From contig CAJOLI010000005.1 of the NCBI GenBank assembly GCA_905235285.1, positions 1 to 64,000 on the forward strand: a stretch of DNA of 64,000 nt. The letters are read 5' to 3'. A program made the position numbers and the translations under genes. This DNA comes from an uncultured Bacteroidaceae bacterium. GTDB lineage: Bacteria > Bacteroidota > Bacteroidia > Bacteroidales > Bacteroidaceae. The notes beneath the pieces were generated by a model. The model made no database searches. It saw nothing but the letters and a program-made list of their open reading frames with translations, and had not been told where the DNA came from. Position 1 is the stretch's first letter. The number at the start of each line of letters is the position of its first letter. This document shows, in pieces, positions 52,301 through 59,428 of the stretch.

Positions 52301-55038
52301 TTAGAGACGAGTTCCATTAATGCTTCCGCGATTTCTGTTTGTTCATCACTACTAGTTATAGAAACTGAAATTGGATTAGAGAATCCATTTGATTCCACCC
52401 GCTTCCATCCAGTTTCGTTATCTGTTTTATAATTTACAGAAATTAGACTAAGACCCGCTAAAGAAGGTGTCCAATTTGCATACAATGTATGAAAACCACC
52501 ATTGCTGATTTTTGCAGACTCCGTTTTAATTACTTTAGTTCCATCCGATAGCTGAAGTATACCCGACCATACGTCAGATCCGCTATTCTGGACTTTTGCG
52601 ACAATCGTTGCGCTATTACCTTGCACAATAGAGTTAGGGCAGGTTATTGCCTCTTTCAGCTTTATGCCGCTGTTAACTGTCGGGTCAGCTATAGCATGAA
52701 TGGTTATACTGCCCATTGGAACACCGCTGCCTGTGCCACCTGTCTGGTAGTAAAGCGTCAGCGTGTGAGAGCCCACCGTTTGGGGCGTATAATCGCACTC
52801 CAGCGGCTGGCCACAGTCTTTTGGTATCGAATTGCCATACCATGGATGGATATCCGTTGTTCCCTCCTTCAGATAGAAGGAGCCTTTCCATGTCTCGCTG
52901 CCATTGTTCTTGACTATGACGCTATAATGCGCACTTTGACCTACTGTAATTGTGGCCGAGTTGGCAAGTCCATTATTCTTGAATATACTCAGATTTACAG
53001 TTTGCGTTCCGCTACTCGGCGTCTTTATAGTACTCGACATCGCGCTCCAATCGCTATTCAGACTGCTGTTGCCATTACGTGCGCGTACCTTGAATGTGTA
53101 AGATGTGTTGGGCGAAAGTCCTGAGACATCGGTTGATGTCGTGGCAACGCTCCGATAGAAGCACAGATTGGATTCTCCTGTCTTATAGACATAACAATCG
53201 TAAATAGTAGCACCTGAGACTGATCCCCAGTTGGCAATAAATCCTGACGAAGTAACACTCGTTGCGCTCAGATTACGAGGTGTTGTCAGTTTTGTTGTTG
53301 AAGTAATATTCGTAGTGAAAGACCATACGGGACTCGTGGCATGCCCGCCGCTTCCGTTGTATACGATAACCTTCCAGTAGTATGTTTTTCCTTCGTTAAG
53401 CCCTGAGAAAGAGCACGACTTACCGCTGCCACTTCTATAAGGCTTACTCACATTACTGAAGCTGTTATTAACATCGAGATATAAATCATAGTTCAAAGTA
53501 CTACCGCCGTCGTTTGCTGCTGTACTCCAAGAGAATGTACCTGATGTGGCGACACCAGTTGAACCAACTGAAGGATAAGGCGAAGATGGTGTGGTAGGAT
53601 TAATCACAGGAGCATCTGCGACTGTTACTACGAATGGGTTCTGATAGCTACCTGCCGACACAGGAACGCCACTTCCCGTATTGCCCGTCTGATAATAGAA
53701 CGTCAGAGTCTTGTTGCCTGCAGATTTCGGAGTATAAGAATCCGTCAGCGTCTTCGTAGCTCCTGCATCAATTGTTATATTACCCCATGAAAGCCAGTCC
53801 TCGCTACCATTTTTAAGATAGAATGAGCCGTTCCAGGCTGACGTACCATTATTCTTGACCTTTATAGCAAACGTATATGCCTTGCCCGTTGTCAAGATTG
53901 AAGTATTAAAGAACGATCCGCCTGCAATATAGAGATCGGGAGTGGTTAATGGCGCCTGAATGGTTACCGTGAACGGATTGCTGTAGCTGCCGCCGTCTAT
54001 GACTTCACCACTGCCATTGTCATTCGTAAGATAGTACAGCGTGAACGTCTTGCTGCCAGTTGTCGTCGGGGTATACGACAGCGTGACTGTACTCGAACTG
54101 CCAGCACTCAGGCTAAGACTTGTCTTATCGATATCCTCGCTGCCGGACTTCAGGTAGATGCCGCCCTTCCAAGCAACAGAGGCATTGTTCTTTATCGTAG
54201 CCTTGAACGTATAAGTCACGCCTTTCGTCAAGGTTGTCGTGCCAAAATATGTGCCGTTCGTTATCTTAAGATCTGCCAATGTCTTGAATGTCGACGAGCT
54301 GCTCTTACTCCAGGTGCTGGTCGTTGAGCTGTTGGCTGCCTGAATCTGGAACTGATATTCTGTGCCTGGGTCTAAGTTAACCACGCTTACGGAGTTGGTG
54401 GTGATGCCGGACTTGGTAAATGCCGGACTGCTGTAATCCGAATCCGAAGCCTTCTTCACATTGATGTTGTACTTGGTAGCACCGGTAACCGTACCCCACT
54501 TTGCCGTGAAACTGGTCGTCGAGATGTTCGAGGCCGTAAATGTGGTATTGTCAGGCGTGGAAAGGGTTGCTGCAGAATTTGCGGTAATCGTAATGGCGCG
54601 TGTACAAAACATCACACCATTCCCAGATTTCAAAAGGAAAGTATATGTATGACTTCCACTGGTGAAATCAGGAGTTACATCTAAAGATCCCTCAGAATCA
54701 CCAGCATTAACAGTCGTCCAATATTTATTCTCTTCGTTTGAGGTATTGACGTCACGAACGAGTCTCGCTGTTGTAGTATATTGGAATGTTCCGCTGTTTT
54801 TCTTAAATGAAAAAGTTATGGTTTTGTCGCTATTTACAATGGCTTTAGCTCGAATGTAAGTGCCTCCATCAGATGTGGAAGCAAGAAAAGTTTTATTCGC
54901 ATTTTCCCAATATACATCACCTGATGGCATGTTAGTCCAACTTGTCGCTGAAGAAGTATACGTTTGAGCCATTGTATTTGTCAATGACAGCAGCCACGCT
55001 AAAGTAAGAAGGACGGTTAGGAACGAATGATTTTTCAT
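49354..55038 (-). CDS. giant FN3/CARDB-type multi-domain surface protein with type IX-like tail
   Basis: 1894 residues with a signal peptide at 1-24 (LLTLAWLLSLTNTMA). Several beta-sandwich modules follow. FN3-like domains lie at about 155-250 (STTSFTAKWGTVTGATKYNI) and 600-690 (SSGFIANWGSVSGATIYDCY). CARDB-like domains lie at about 260-370, 375-485, 695-790 and 800-890 (TYTFKATIKNNASVAWKGGI; YTFAIKVKNNGTSAWNGSFY). An invasin/Big-type domain is near 905-990 (DKDGKPLKDVKAKFRCSG). About 990-1650 is a large region I do not recognise. The end (LFSLKGEIIAKGETDGFGKA ... LPAGIYIATLSNGKSKKFSVK region) is a canonical type A sorting tail. Likely displayed or secreted; ligand unknown. Confidence 0.85.
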   Translation of the reverse strand: MKNHSFLTVLLTLAWLLSLTNTMAQTYTSSATSWTNMPSGDVYWENANKTFLASTSDGGTYIRAKAIVNSDKTITFSFKKNSGTFQYTTTARLVRDVNTSNEENKYWTTVNAGDSEGSLDVTPDFTSGSHTYTFLLKSGNGVMFCTRAITITANSAATLSTPDNTTFTASNISTTSFTAKWGTVTGATKYNINVKKASDSDYSSPAFTKSGITTNSVSVVNLDPGTEYQFQIQAANSSTTSTWSKSSSSTFKTLADLKITNGTYFGTTTLTKGVTYTFKATIKNNASVAWKGGIYLKSGSEDIDKTSLSLSAGSSSTVTLSYTPTTTGSKTFTLYYLTNDNGSGEVIDGGSYSNPFTVTIQAPLTTPDLYIAGGSFFNTSILTTGKAYTFAIKVKNNGTSAWNGSFYLKNGSEDWLSWGNITIDAGATKTLTDSYTPKSAGNKTLTFYYQTGNTGSGVPVSAGSYQNPFVVTVADAPVINPTTPSSPYPSVGSTGVATSGTFSWSTAANDGGSTLNYDLYLDVNNSFSNVSKPYRSGSGKSCSFSGLNEGKTYYWKVIVYNGSGGHATSPVWSFTTNITSTTKLTTPRNLSATSVTSSGFIANWGSVSGATIYDCYVYKTGESNLCFYRSVATTSTDVSGLSPNTSYTFKVRARNGNSSLNSDWSAMSSTIKTPSSGTQTVNLSIFKNNGLANSATITVGQSAHYSVIVKNNGSETWKGSFYLKEGTTDIHPWYGNSIPKDCGQPLECDYTPQTVGSHTLTLYYQTGGTGSGVPMGSITIHAIADPTVNSGIKLKEAITCPNSIVQGNSATIVAKVQNSGSDVWSGILQLSDGTKVIKTESAKISNGGFHTLYANWTPSLAGLSLISVNYKTDNETGWKRVESNGFSNPISVSITSSDEQTEIAEALMELVSKNCAPSEVNEGDEVFYYFRMTDKDGKPLKDVKAKFRCSGSSTKSFVETDFSDENGYAILSLSSSGSEAFASRGENVRFVFSDLINQNNKNITWRNANSSNGEFSLKLHKGNSFSEATGFENVQSFAITIDRGLTGEAKFGSVASASASLSFPLKTSLKWSDGKFLTEIESESKLSGKANLNLGDYFDLGTGVEGGLKESITYNWTKPERTALAILLSWFEATQLFTSSNTLKSIRAIESWFGVKHEEKEGFFDSILENEKNSEFWALSGNGNFKSMKSWPNSYGVLPGVAFPQIPVFTSYTDGSLKFGLEATFKCEPQKREYNFESSKTLYGISRQLKGKFSGNISAAFGTLSPLKAPMFKPLPSNSLKTFSGIYEKSFLNSISANAFCTLSTQEEEMYTTSNHTFLEKISNTLAVEAGVKLSSDYLKDYLCPEWMKENTSASSKASISIGKGVGWKWKISSQGAFARDLQNLAKSNPDYVNGLYPALGHTKSKYIIEAPTTVHGMLTGDHLAQALQLVSSRLSGTYSVKDAFKVEMQETDKAELKFALPLAKWGLIDVKLDCGVSLDFTYYPSVSYYSFADERFLPVVARSNLPLAAMSKNATAYLQAQFDKAFGDDDKAEIGQTYVRMNDVYGRGSVVGINTVFTIDGLEHYYTTGADAVYTKSIRRRRPLLAEQKQTNICTFTFTLNDGIQNFEEGVNLGFSHFYPAGDLLGITEQGDTLFVISEVCDLSANEGATALASTQTGKFKLESSIGADDLTPFGFREDQALDVYYSEAGSDDVWQYVGPAGTPLEVDRMGKYMMATSIKNDPLAPVVEATLNDDAYTLHIHVSDNIAVRTSSLRVFINGEARDFTMLSESDFEVELTSKDLDYMMTVFITANDLAGNQGRLFQMFNLDKPDSIEQVETESEKQTEIHLSKNLLKVENAEPDITVTLFSLKGEIIAKGETDGFGKALIRISHLPAGIYIATLSNGKSKKFSVK

Positions 55039-55357
55039 AATTGTATTGTTGACTGTGAATATTGTTAAAGCGAATGAATTGTTGTTCTTTATTAAGCCCC
55101 TGTATTACTTCTTCTGATAATGTGCATCCGTTGATTCGGATGCCATCGAGATGGCCAAGGTGCTGCAAAATTAATAAAAAATCTAAAGAGTCCGCAATGA
55201 AATGTGACTTTTTTCTAAATAATTTGACTTTCGCAAGCTCTGCTTACTTAGAAGTTCTTGAAGTGTCAAGCGAAAATTGAATAAATAATGCAATGGCGCT
55301 TTGTTTTTCTACACCATGGCTTTTTCAGAGAGTTTTTTCAGGAAACTACCGCACATG
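55039..55357. other. intergenic region between the FN3/CARDB gene and the HU-like gene
   Basis: 319 bp without a gene. TAATTTTG on the minus strand at 55166-55173 matches the -7 consensus TAnnTTTG and lies about 130 nt upstream of ATG 55038, so it may start the two-gene surface-protein operon. Nothing else was recognised. Confidence 0.4.
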
Positions 55358-56020
55358 TCATTCGTCATCAGTTCCGAGGGCGGACTCAGAGAGCATCCAG
55401 ACGCGGTGGGTGCCGCGGCCGCGGCTGATGATGCCGGCATGCTTGAGCTTCACCATGTCCTGTAGCTCGCGCTGGGCGCTGGTGAGTGAGAGGCCGGTGA
55501 TGGAGGCGTAGTCGGCGACGTGCATGAAAGTGTTCTTGCGCAGGAAGGCGTGGGCGGCGGCGAGGCGATCGCTCTGTAAGCTGTCGTCGATGGTTATGCG
55601 CTTGCCTCTGCGGCCATAGACGCGGGTTAGCGTCTGGCGGGCAAACCGCGAGCCTACGTCATGGAACAGTTCTTTGTCGAGGCGGAAATTGACGTGGTGC
55701 AGCTCCAGGTTCGCAGAATTTGGCTCCTGCTCGTCATCAAGATGCTCACGACGTTCTTCTTTAAGGCGTATGCCTAAGCTGAAGGAACCTATTCCGGGCA
55801 CCGTGACAGCCGCCCCTTCGCCAAGCAGCAGGGCGAGCTCGTCGGCGACATCTGAGAGTACGCCCTCGATAATCGTCTCGCTGAAGCCGTAGCGATGAGC
55901 CACCATGCGTACGAAGTCTTTGCCTGAGAAGCGTCTGTCGCGCTTCAACTTATACACGGTTCGCGTTGCCTTCATGTCGAAGTTGTCGCGTTGTTCGAGT
56001 TTGTAGTAATGCAGTTCCAT
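55358..56020 (-). CDS. HU-like DNA-binding protein with C-terminal helix-turn-helix
   Basis: 220 residues. The first about 130 resemble the larger, diverged HU/IHF-like proteins of Bacteroidota: MELHYYKLEQRDNFDMKATR, GKDFVRMVAHRYGFSETIIE, then VLSDVADELALLLGEGAAVT+VPGIGSFSLGIR, the HU helix-strand core. The C-terminal 75 residues look like a winged helix (ADYASITGLSLTSAQRELQD, GIISRGRGTHRVWML). It probably binds DNA as a small nucleoid-associated or regulatory protein (inference). It is encoded after the right-hand operon on the same strand but separated from it by a gap with several inverted repeats. Confidence 0.75.
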   Translation of the reverse strand: MELHYYKLEQRDNFDMKATRTVYKLKRDRRFSGKDFVRMVAHRYGFSETIIEGVLSDVADELALLLGEGAAVTVPGIGSFSLGIRLKEERREHLDDEQEPNSANLELHHVNFRLDKELFHDVGSRFARQTLTRVYGRRGKRITIDDSLQSDRLAAAHAFLRKNTFMHVADYASITGLSLTSAQRELQDMVKLKHAGIISRGRGTHRVWMLSESALGTDDE

Positions 56021-56398
56021 ATTATTCGTTCTTTTTCTGATGGCTTTCCGCCGTATTTCTGCAGTTTAGTAACAAAAAGTGGGGTTCGACCAGACAAAAA
56101 TACAAAAACCTTCAGCGAGGAACAAATCTTCGTCATTAAAGAAAGTTAAAATCACTCGGTGGGTTACATAATTCACTGAATGATTTTTGTAATTCACGCA
56201 GTGAATTTTATAATTCATTCGGTGAATTATAAAATATGGTTATATTTGATAGTTTAGCCTGCTGGACGTTTCTGGCTTTTTGGTTGTTTGCTCAGATGTT
56301 GTCCCCAGCGTGAAAGTGGGAATAGTGAAGGGCGCATTTGACGGTATAATAGACTGTGTACCAACTTGATGGCATTTTGCATGAAGGTCTTGACAACG
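56021..56398. other. gap with palindromes and a possible out-of-frame extension
   Basis: The gap contains palindromes AATTCAC-GCA-GTGAATT (56191-56207) and ATAATTCA-TTCGG-TGAATTAT (56210-56230), with a related half (AATTCACTGAATGATT) just before. From 56254 up to about 56490 a minus-strand frame stays open in the shifted phase relative to the upstream 501-residue gene and may be its original C terminus. Confidence 0.55.
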
Positions 56399-57904
56399 TC
56401 ACGTTTGCGATGAACACTTCCGCCTATATGGGCGAGATGCTGCGTACAGGCATCGAGGGTATCGACAGAGGGCAGCGTGAGGCGGGTCTGGCGTTACGAT
56501 GACGCGTTCGTTCTTGCGAGGGATGCGGTTGTTCTTGATGATGGTGCGGAACTCGGGATTCACTTTGTAGAGGAATTCGGTCATCTCGTCGGGGATGAGG
56601 AAGTAGGTGCCGTTGTCGGAGTAGTAGCCGGCGAAATAGAGATAGATGGATTTCTTTATTGCGCTGCCGTTCTCGTCGACGATGCGTATGGGGCGGCAGT
56701 CTCCTTCTTCAACCACTTCCTTGGCGACGTAATAAGTGCTGCCCAGCATGATATATGGCGACTCGTCGCTTATTATCTTGCTCTTTGGCGTGAGGTCAGT
56801 GAATTTATCGGCTCTCTCTCCGAAGGCTTCCTTGGAAATTGTCATGTTGAATGGCGCCAGCGATTTCTGGTAGTAGGTGAGAGTGCCGCTGCCTTCTTCG
56901 GTGGTGAAGATGCGGATGTACTGCGTCGTTGAGTCCTGCAGGAAAGTGGCAAGGTCGTGGGTGGTGATGCTGTCCTTGCCATCGAGGATGGCGTTATGGA
57001 TTGTTTTCTTTATGTAGAGGGTAAGTACGTCTTCTCCGAGGAACAGGGCCAGGACGGAGCCTTTGCTGACGAACTGGTCGTGGTTGCTCATGTTCAGGAA
57101 GTCCGATTCCTCTGCGCTCATGGCGGAGAGGCAGACGGGGTAGAAGAGCTTGGCGTTCCTTGCGTTCTTCACGCCGTGGTGGTGAATGACCTCGCTGGTG
57201 ATAATGGGCCACGATGTCTTTGTCGGTACTGAGATGCAGATGGAGTTATCGTAGTGATATAGATTGCCGATGTCCTCATATTTTTCCAGACAGTTGACGG
57301 CAGATCCTCCGCCTATGAACAGTAGTGTCACGGGGTCGGTGTTCCCGAACAGGCGGAAGAGCAGGAACAGAATGGCGAGGAGCGATACTGCAGCCCACGC
57401 TTTCAAGGCTCTCATTTTCTTTTTGGGCGAAACGTTTGACCCAGCCACGCGTTCCTCAACCTCTTGAGTGAGTCGCTCCTTGACCTTTGCCTCGAGGTCT
57501 TCAAGATTTGAGTAGTCGACATAATAGGAGTTGGAGTTCTCGCTGAAGAGTTTCTCTACTTCCTCAATCTCGGGCGTCCTGGTCTGGAACTCTCGCATGA
57601 AGGAGAGAATTTTAGGGCTGCCTTTTTTCTTTTGGGCTTGTGAAGCGAGCAGGTATTCCTCCCTGGTTTTGTCGCCCATCTGATCCTCGACGATGAAGAT
57701 TACAATGTCGGACTTGTTCATGATGAAGTCGTCATAGTCGGCCTGGTTGTCACCAAGGTTGACGTATGAGAACATATTCAGGGTTACGGGGTACCCTTTC
57801 AGGCGATACTCTCCATTGAGGTTGTTGACGAGTGCCTTCAGCCTCAGGCGGTGTTCTTTCAGCTTCTTAGAACCCGAAACGAATATGGTAATTGATGATT
57901 TCAT
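56399..57904 (-). CDS. TIR/DUF4062-like domain - TM - periplasmic binding-protein-like domain
   Basis: 501 residues. Residues 1-130 (ITIFVSGSKKLKEHRLRLKA, DDFIMNKSDIVIFIVEDQMG, TREEYLLASQA) have the beta-alpha-beta pattern of TIR-like/DUF4062 domains, in the cytosol. A basic stretch then leads to one TM helix at about 169-187 (AWAAVSLLAILFLLFRLFG). The exported part, about 190-490, resembles a PstS-type substrate-binding protein (LLFIGGGSAVNCLEKYE; FTTEEGSGTLTYYQKSL). It is the last gene of the right-hand operon, 27 bp after the previous one. The final about 27 residues are Cys/Arg/Pro-rich and look out of frame; the shifted phase stays open to 56254. Domain names are tentative. Confidence 0.6.
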   Translation of the reverse strand: MKSSITIFVSGSKKLKEHRLRLKALVNNLNGEYRLKGYPVTLNMFSYVNLGDNQADYDDFIMNKSDIVIFIVEDQMGDKTREEYLLASQAQKKKGSPKILSFMREFQTRTPEIEEVEKLFSENSNSYYVDYSNLEDLEAKVKERLTQEVEERVAGSNVSPKKKMRALKAWAAVSLLAILFLLFRLFGNTDPVTLLFIGGGSAVNCLEKYEDIGNLYHYDNSICISVPTKTSWPIITSEVIHHHGVKNARNAKLFYPVCLSAMSAEESDFLNMSNHDQFVSKGSVLALFLGEDVLTLYIKKTIHNAILDGKDSITTHDLATFLQDSTTQYIRIFTTEEGSGTLTYYQKSLAPFNMTISKEAFGERADKFTDLTPKSKIISDESPYIMLGSTYYVAKEVVEEGDCRPIRIVDENGSAIKKSIYLYFAGYYSDNGTYFLIPDEMTEFLYKVNPEFRTIIKNNRIPRKNERVIVTPDPPHAALCRYPRCLYAASRPYRRKCSSQT

Positions 57905-57931
57905 AGGAGTTGTGTGTTTGTGAAATGTTGA

Positions 57932-59413
57932 TTATTGAGGTTTCCCGGCTCCTGCTGGTTTGCCATTAGCTCCTGCTGCCTTTTCTGAGCCTCCCGCGGG
58001 GGAACCACCTGCCCCTGCAGGCATCCCATTGCCTGCGGCTGAGGCTTTGGGCGTGATGGAAGGTGTGGCGGCAGGCGTACTATTGCCATCGTCGAACCAT
58101 TTGCTGCGCAGGTCGTTGAAGCTCTCGGTGAGCTTAGTCGTCTCGTAGGAATAGAGCGATGTGGCGGCCGGGTCGGTTAGCGTGGCAATCCATCCTGAGC
58201 CTTTATATGCCTGAACAATACAGTTCCATGCATTCTTCCATACGGAATCGCCCTTGCGTCGGGCTTTCATGGCTTTCCATTCCGTTTTCCACTTAGCCTT
58301 GTCCCATTTCTTCTTGCCTGGCGTAGCATCTGCGAATGCCACCTCTTTTCCGTTGCCGGCCTCGCGAATCTGATAGTAGCTGTCCTTGATGGAGCAGTCC
58401 TCAGTGATTTCCATCTCGATGCGGTATTGTCCGGTGCCCCATGAGGGTTGGTAGTTCTGGGCGTCTGTCGTTCCAGTGTAGCTTCGTGGTACGATGTACG
58501 AGTCGCCTTCTATGGTCACGAGTCTCTGATAGGCAGGGTCGTCTTTCTTGTAGATGAACCGTCCGAGTGAATCCACCTTATTGGCATCAATCTTTACGTG
58601 GACGGTGAATTCGCCCAATTGCTCGTCGTTGGTGATCATGGTAGCCTGATTCATCCAAGAGGAGAAGAGGCGAGCCTTGAGGGTCATCTTCAGGTCTTTC
58701 CGTTTGTCGAAACTAAAGCGGTTGTCGGCAGTCCCGCTTAGATCGTTGGGCAGGTTGCAGTATTTAGGAATGAAGATGAGCGTGTCAATCTCGACAAGGA
58801 ACTTGGAATGATTCACGATATGACTTATACCGACGCTGTCTCTTCGCATCTTGCAGAAGATATAGAAGATGTTGGTGCCCCGTCCAGGTTCGTCGCTCAG
58901 CTCGATATAGTTCTTGCATCCGAAGCCCTCGAACTTCAGGTTCTCGGGGTCCATGGCCCCTTTGACGGAGGGCGCTGCATAGAAGTCGTTGATACTGCTT
59001 TCGGAAGAAAGGACTTGGTTGAAGTGGCATTGCTCTTGAGCCGCCCGATACCATTGCGTACGTTCTCCTTTGATGGATTCAGCAAGATAGTTTACTCCGA
59101 GGCTGACCAGGTTGGATGTGGCATTGACGGTCTTCTGTATGATAGATGTCGAATAGGCCGACCAAAGCAGGCTGCCGAAGGCGCCTATGGCTCGTTCCTT
59201 GGAGGCCGCCTGCTGCTCCTGCATCAGTTCGTTGCTATTGCGGATCACGCTCTCGCGGTCGACGTTCTTGACTAAGATCTGGAACTTACGTTGTGCCGGA
59301 CGTGCCTGCTGGCCCTTGGCTTGGGCTTGTGCCCCACCGCCTTTCGAAGGCTGAGCGCTGAGGACTCCGGCGGAGAGGAGAGCAATGAACAGAATGTATT
59401 TTTTTTTCATCAT
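57932..59413 (-). CDS. exported protein of unknown function with Gly/Ala/Pro-rich ends
   Basis: 493 residues with a signal peptide ending SAGVLSAQ. After a Gln/Ala/Gly-rich spacer (22-42) comes a folded part, about 43-440: a helical segment (RAIGAFGSLLWSAYSTSIIQ, VSLGVNYLAESI), then mixed beta text (NIFYIFCKMRRDSVG, FLVEIDTLIFIPKYCNLPND, GQYRIEMEITEDCSIKD). The last 50 residues are Ala/Gly/Pro-rich (GNGMPAGAGGSPAGGSEKAA). I do not recognise the family. It lies between the CHAT protease and the TIR/SBP-like gene in the same operon and is likely periplasmic, possibly a partner or target of the proteases (inference). Confidence 0.65.
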   Translation of the reverse strand: MMKKKYILFIALLSAGVLSAQPSKGGGAQAQAKGQQARPAQRKFQILVKNVDRESVIRNSNELMQEQQAASKERAIGAFGSLLWSAYSTSIIQKTVNATSNLVSLGVNYLAESIKGERTQWYRAAQEQCHFNQVLSSESSINDFYAAPSVKGAMDPENLKFEGFGCKNYIELSDEPGRGTNIFYIFCKMRRDSVGISHIVNHSKFLVEIDTLIFIPKYCNLPNDLSGTADNRFSFDKRKDLKMTLKARLFSSWMNQATMITNDEQLGEFTVHVKIDANKVDSLGRFIYKKDDPAYQRLVTIEGDSYIVPRSYTGTTDAQNYQPSWGTGQYRIEMEITEDCSIKDSYYQIREAGNGKEVAFADATPGKKKWDKAKWKTEWKAMKARRKGDSVWKNAWNCIVQAYKGSGWIATLTDPAATSLYSYETTKLTESFNDLRSKWFDDGNSTPAATPSITPKASAAGNGMPAGAGGSPAGGSEKAAGANGKPAGAGKPQ

Positions 59414-59428
59414 GTATGTATTTTGAGA

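Noticed and set aside
52621-53124. 167-codon plus-strand frame opposite the FN3/CARDB gene
   Set aside because: Antisense to well-defined beta-sandwich repeats; Cys/Arg-rich composition typical of a shadow.
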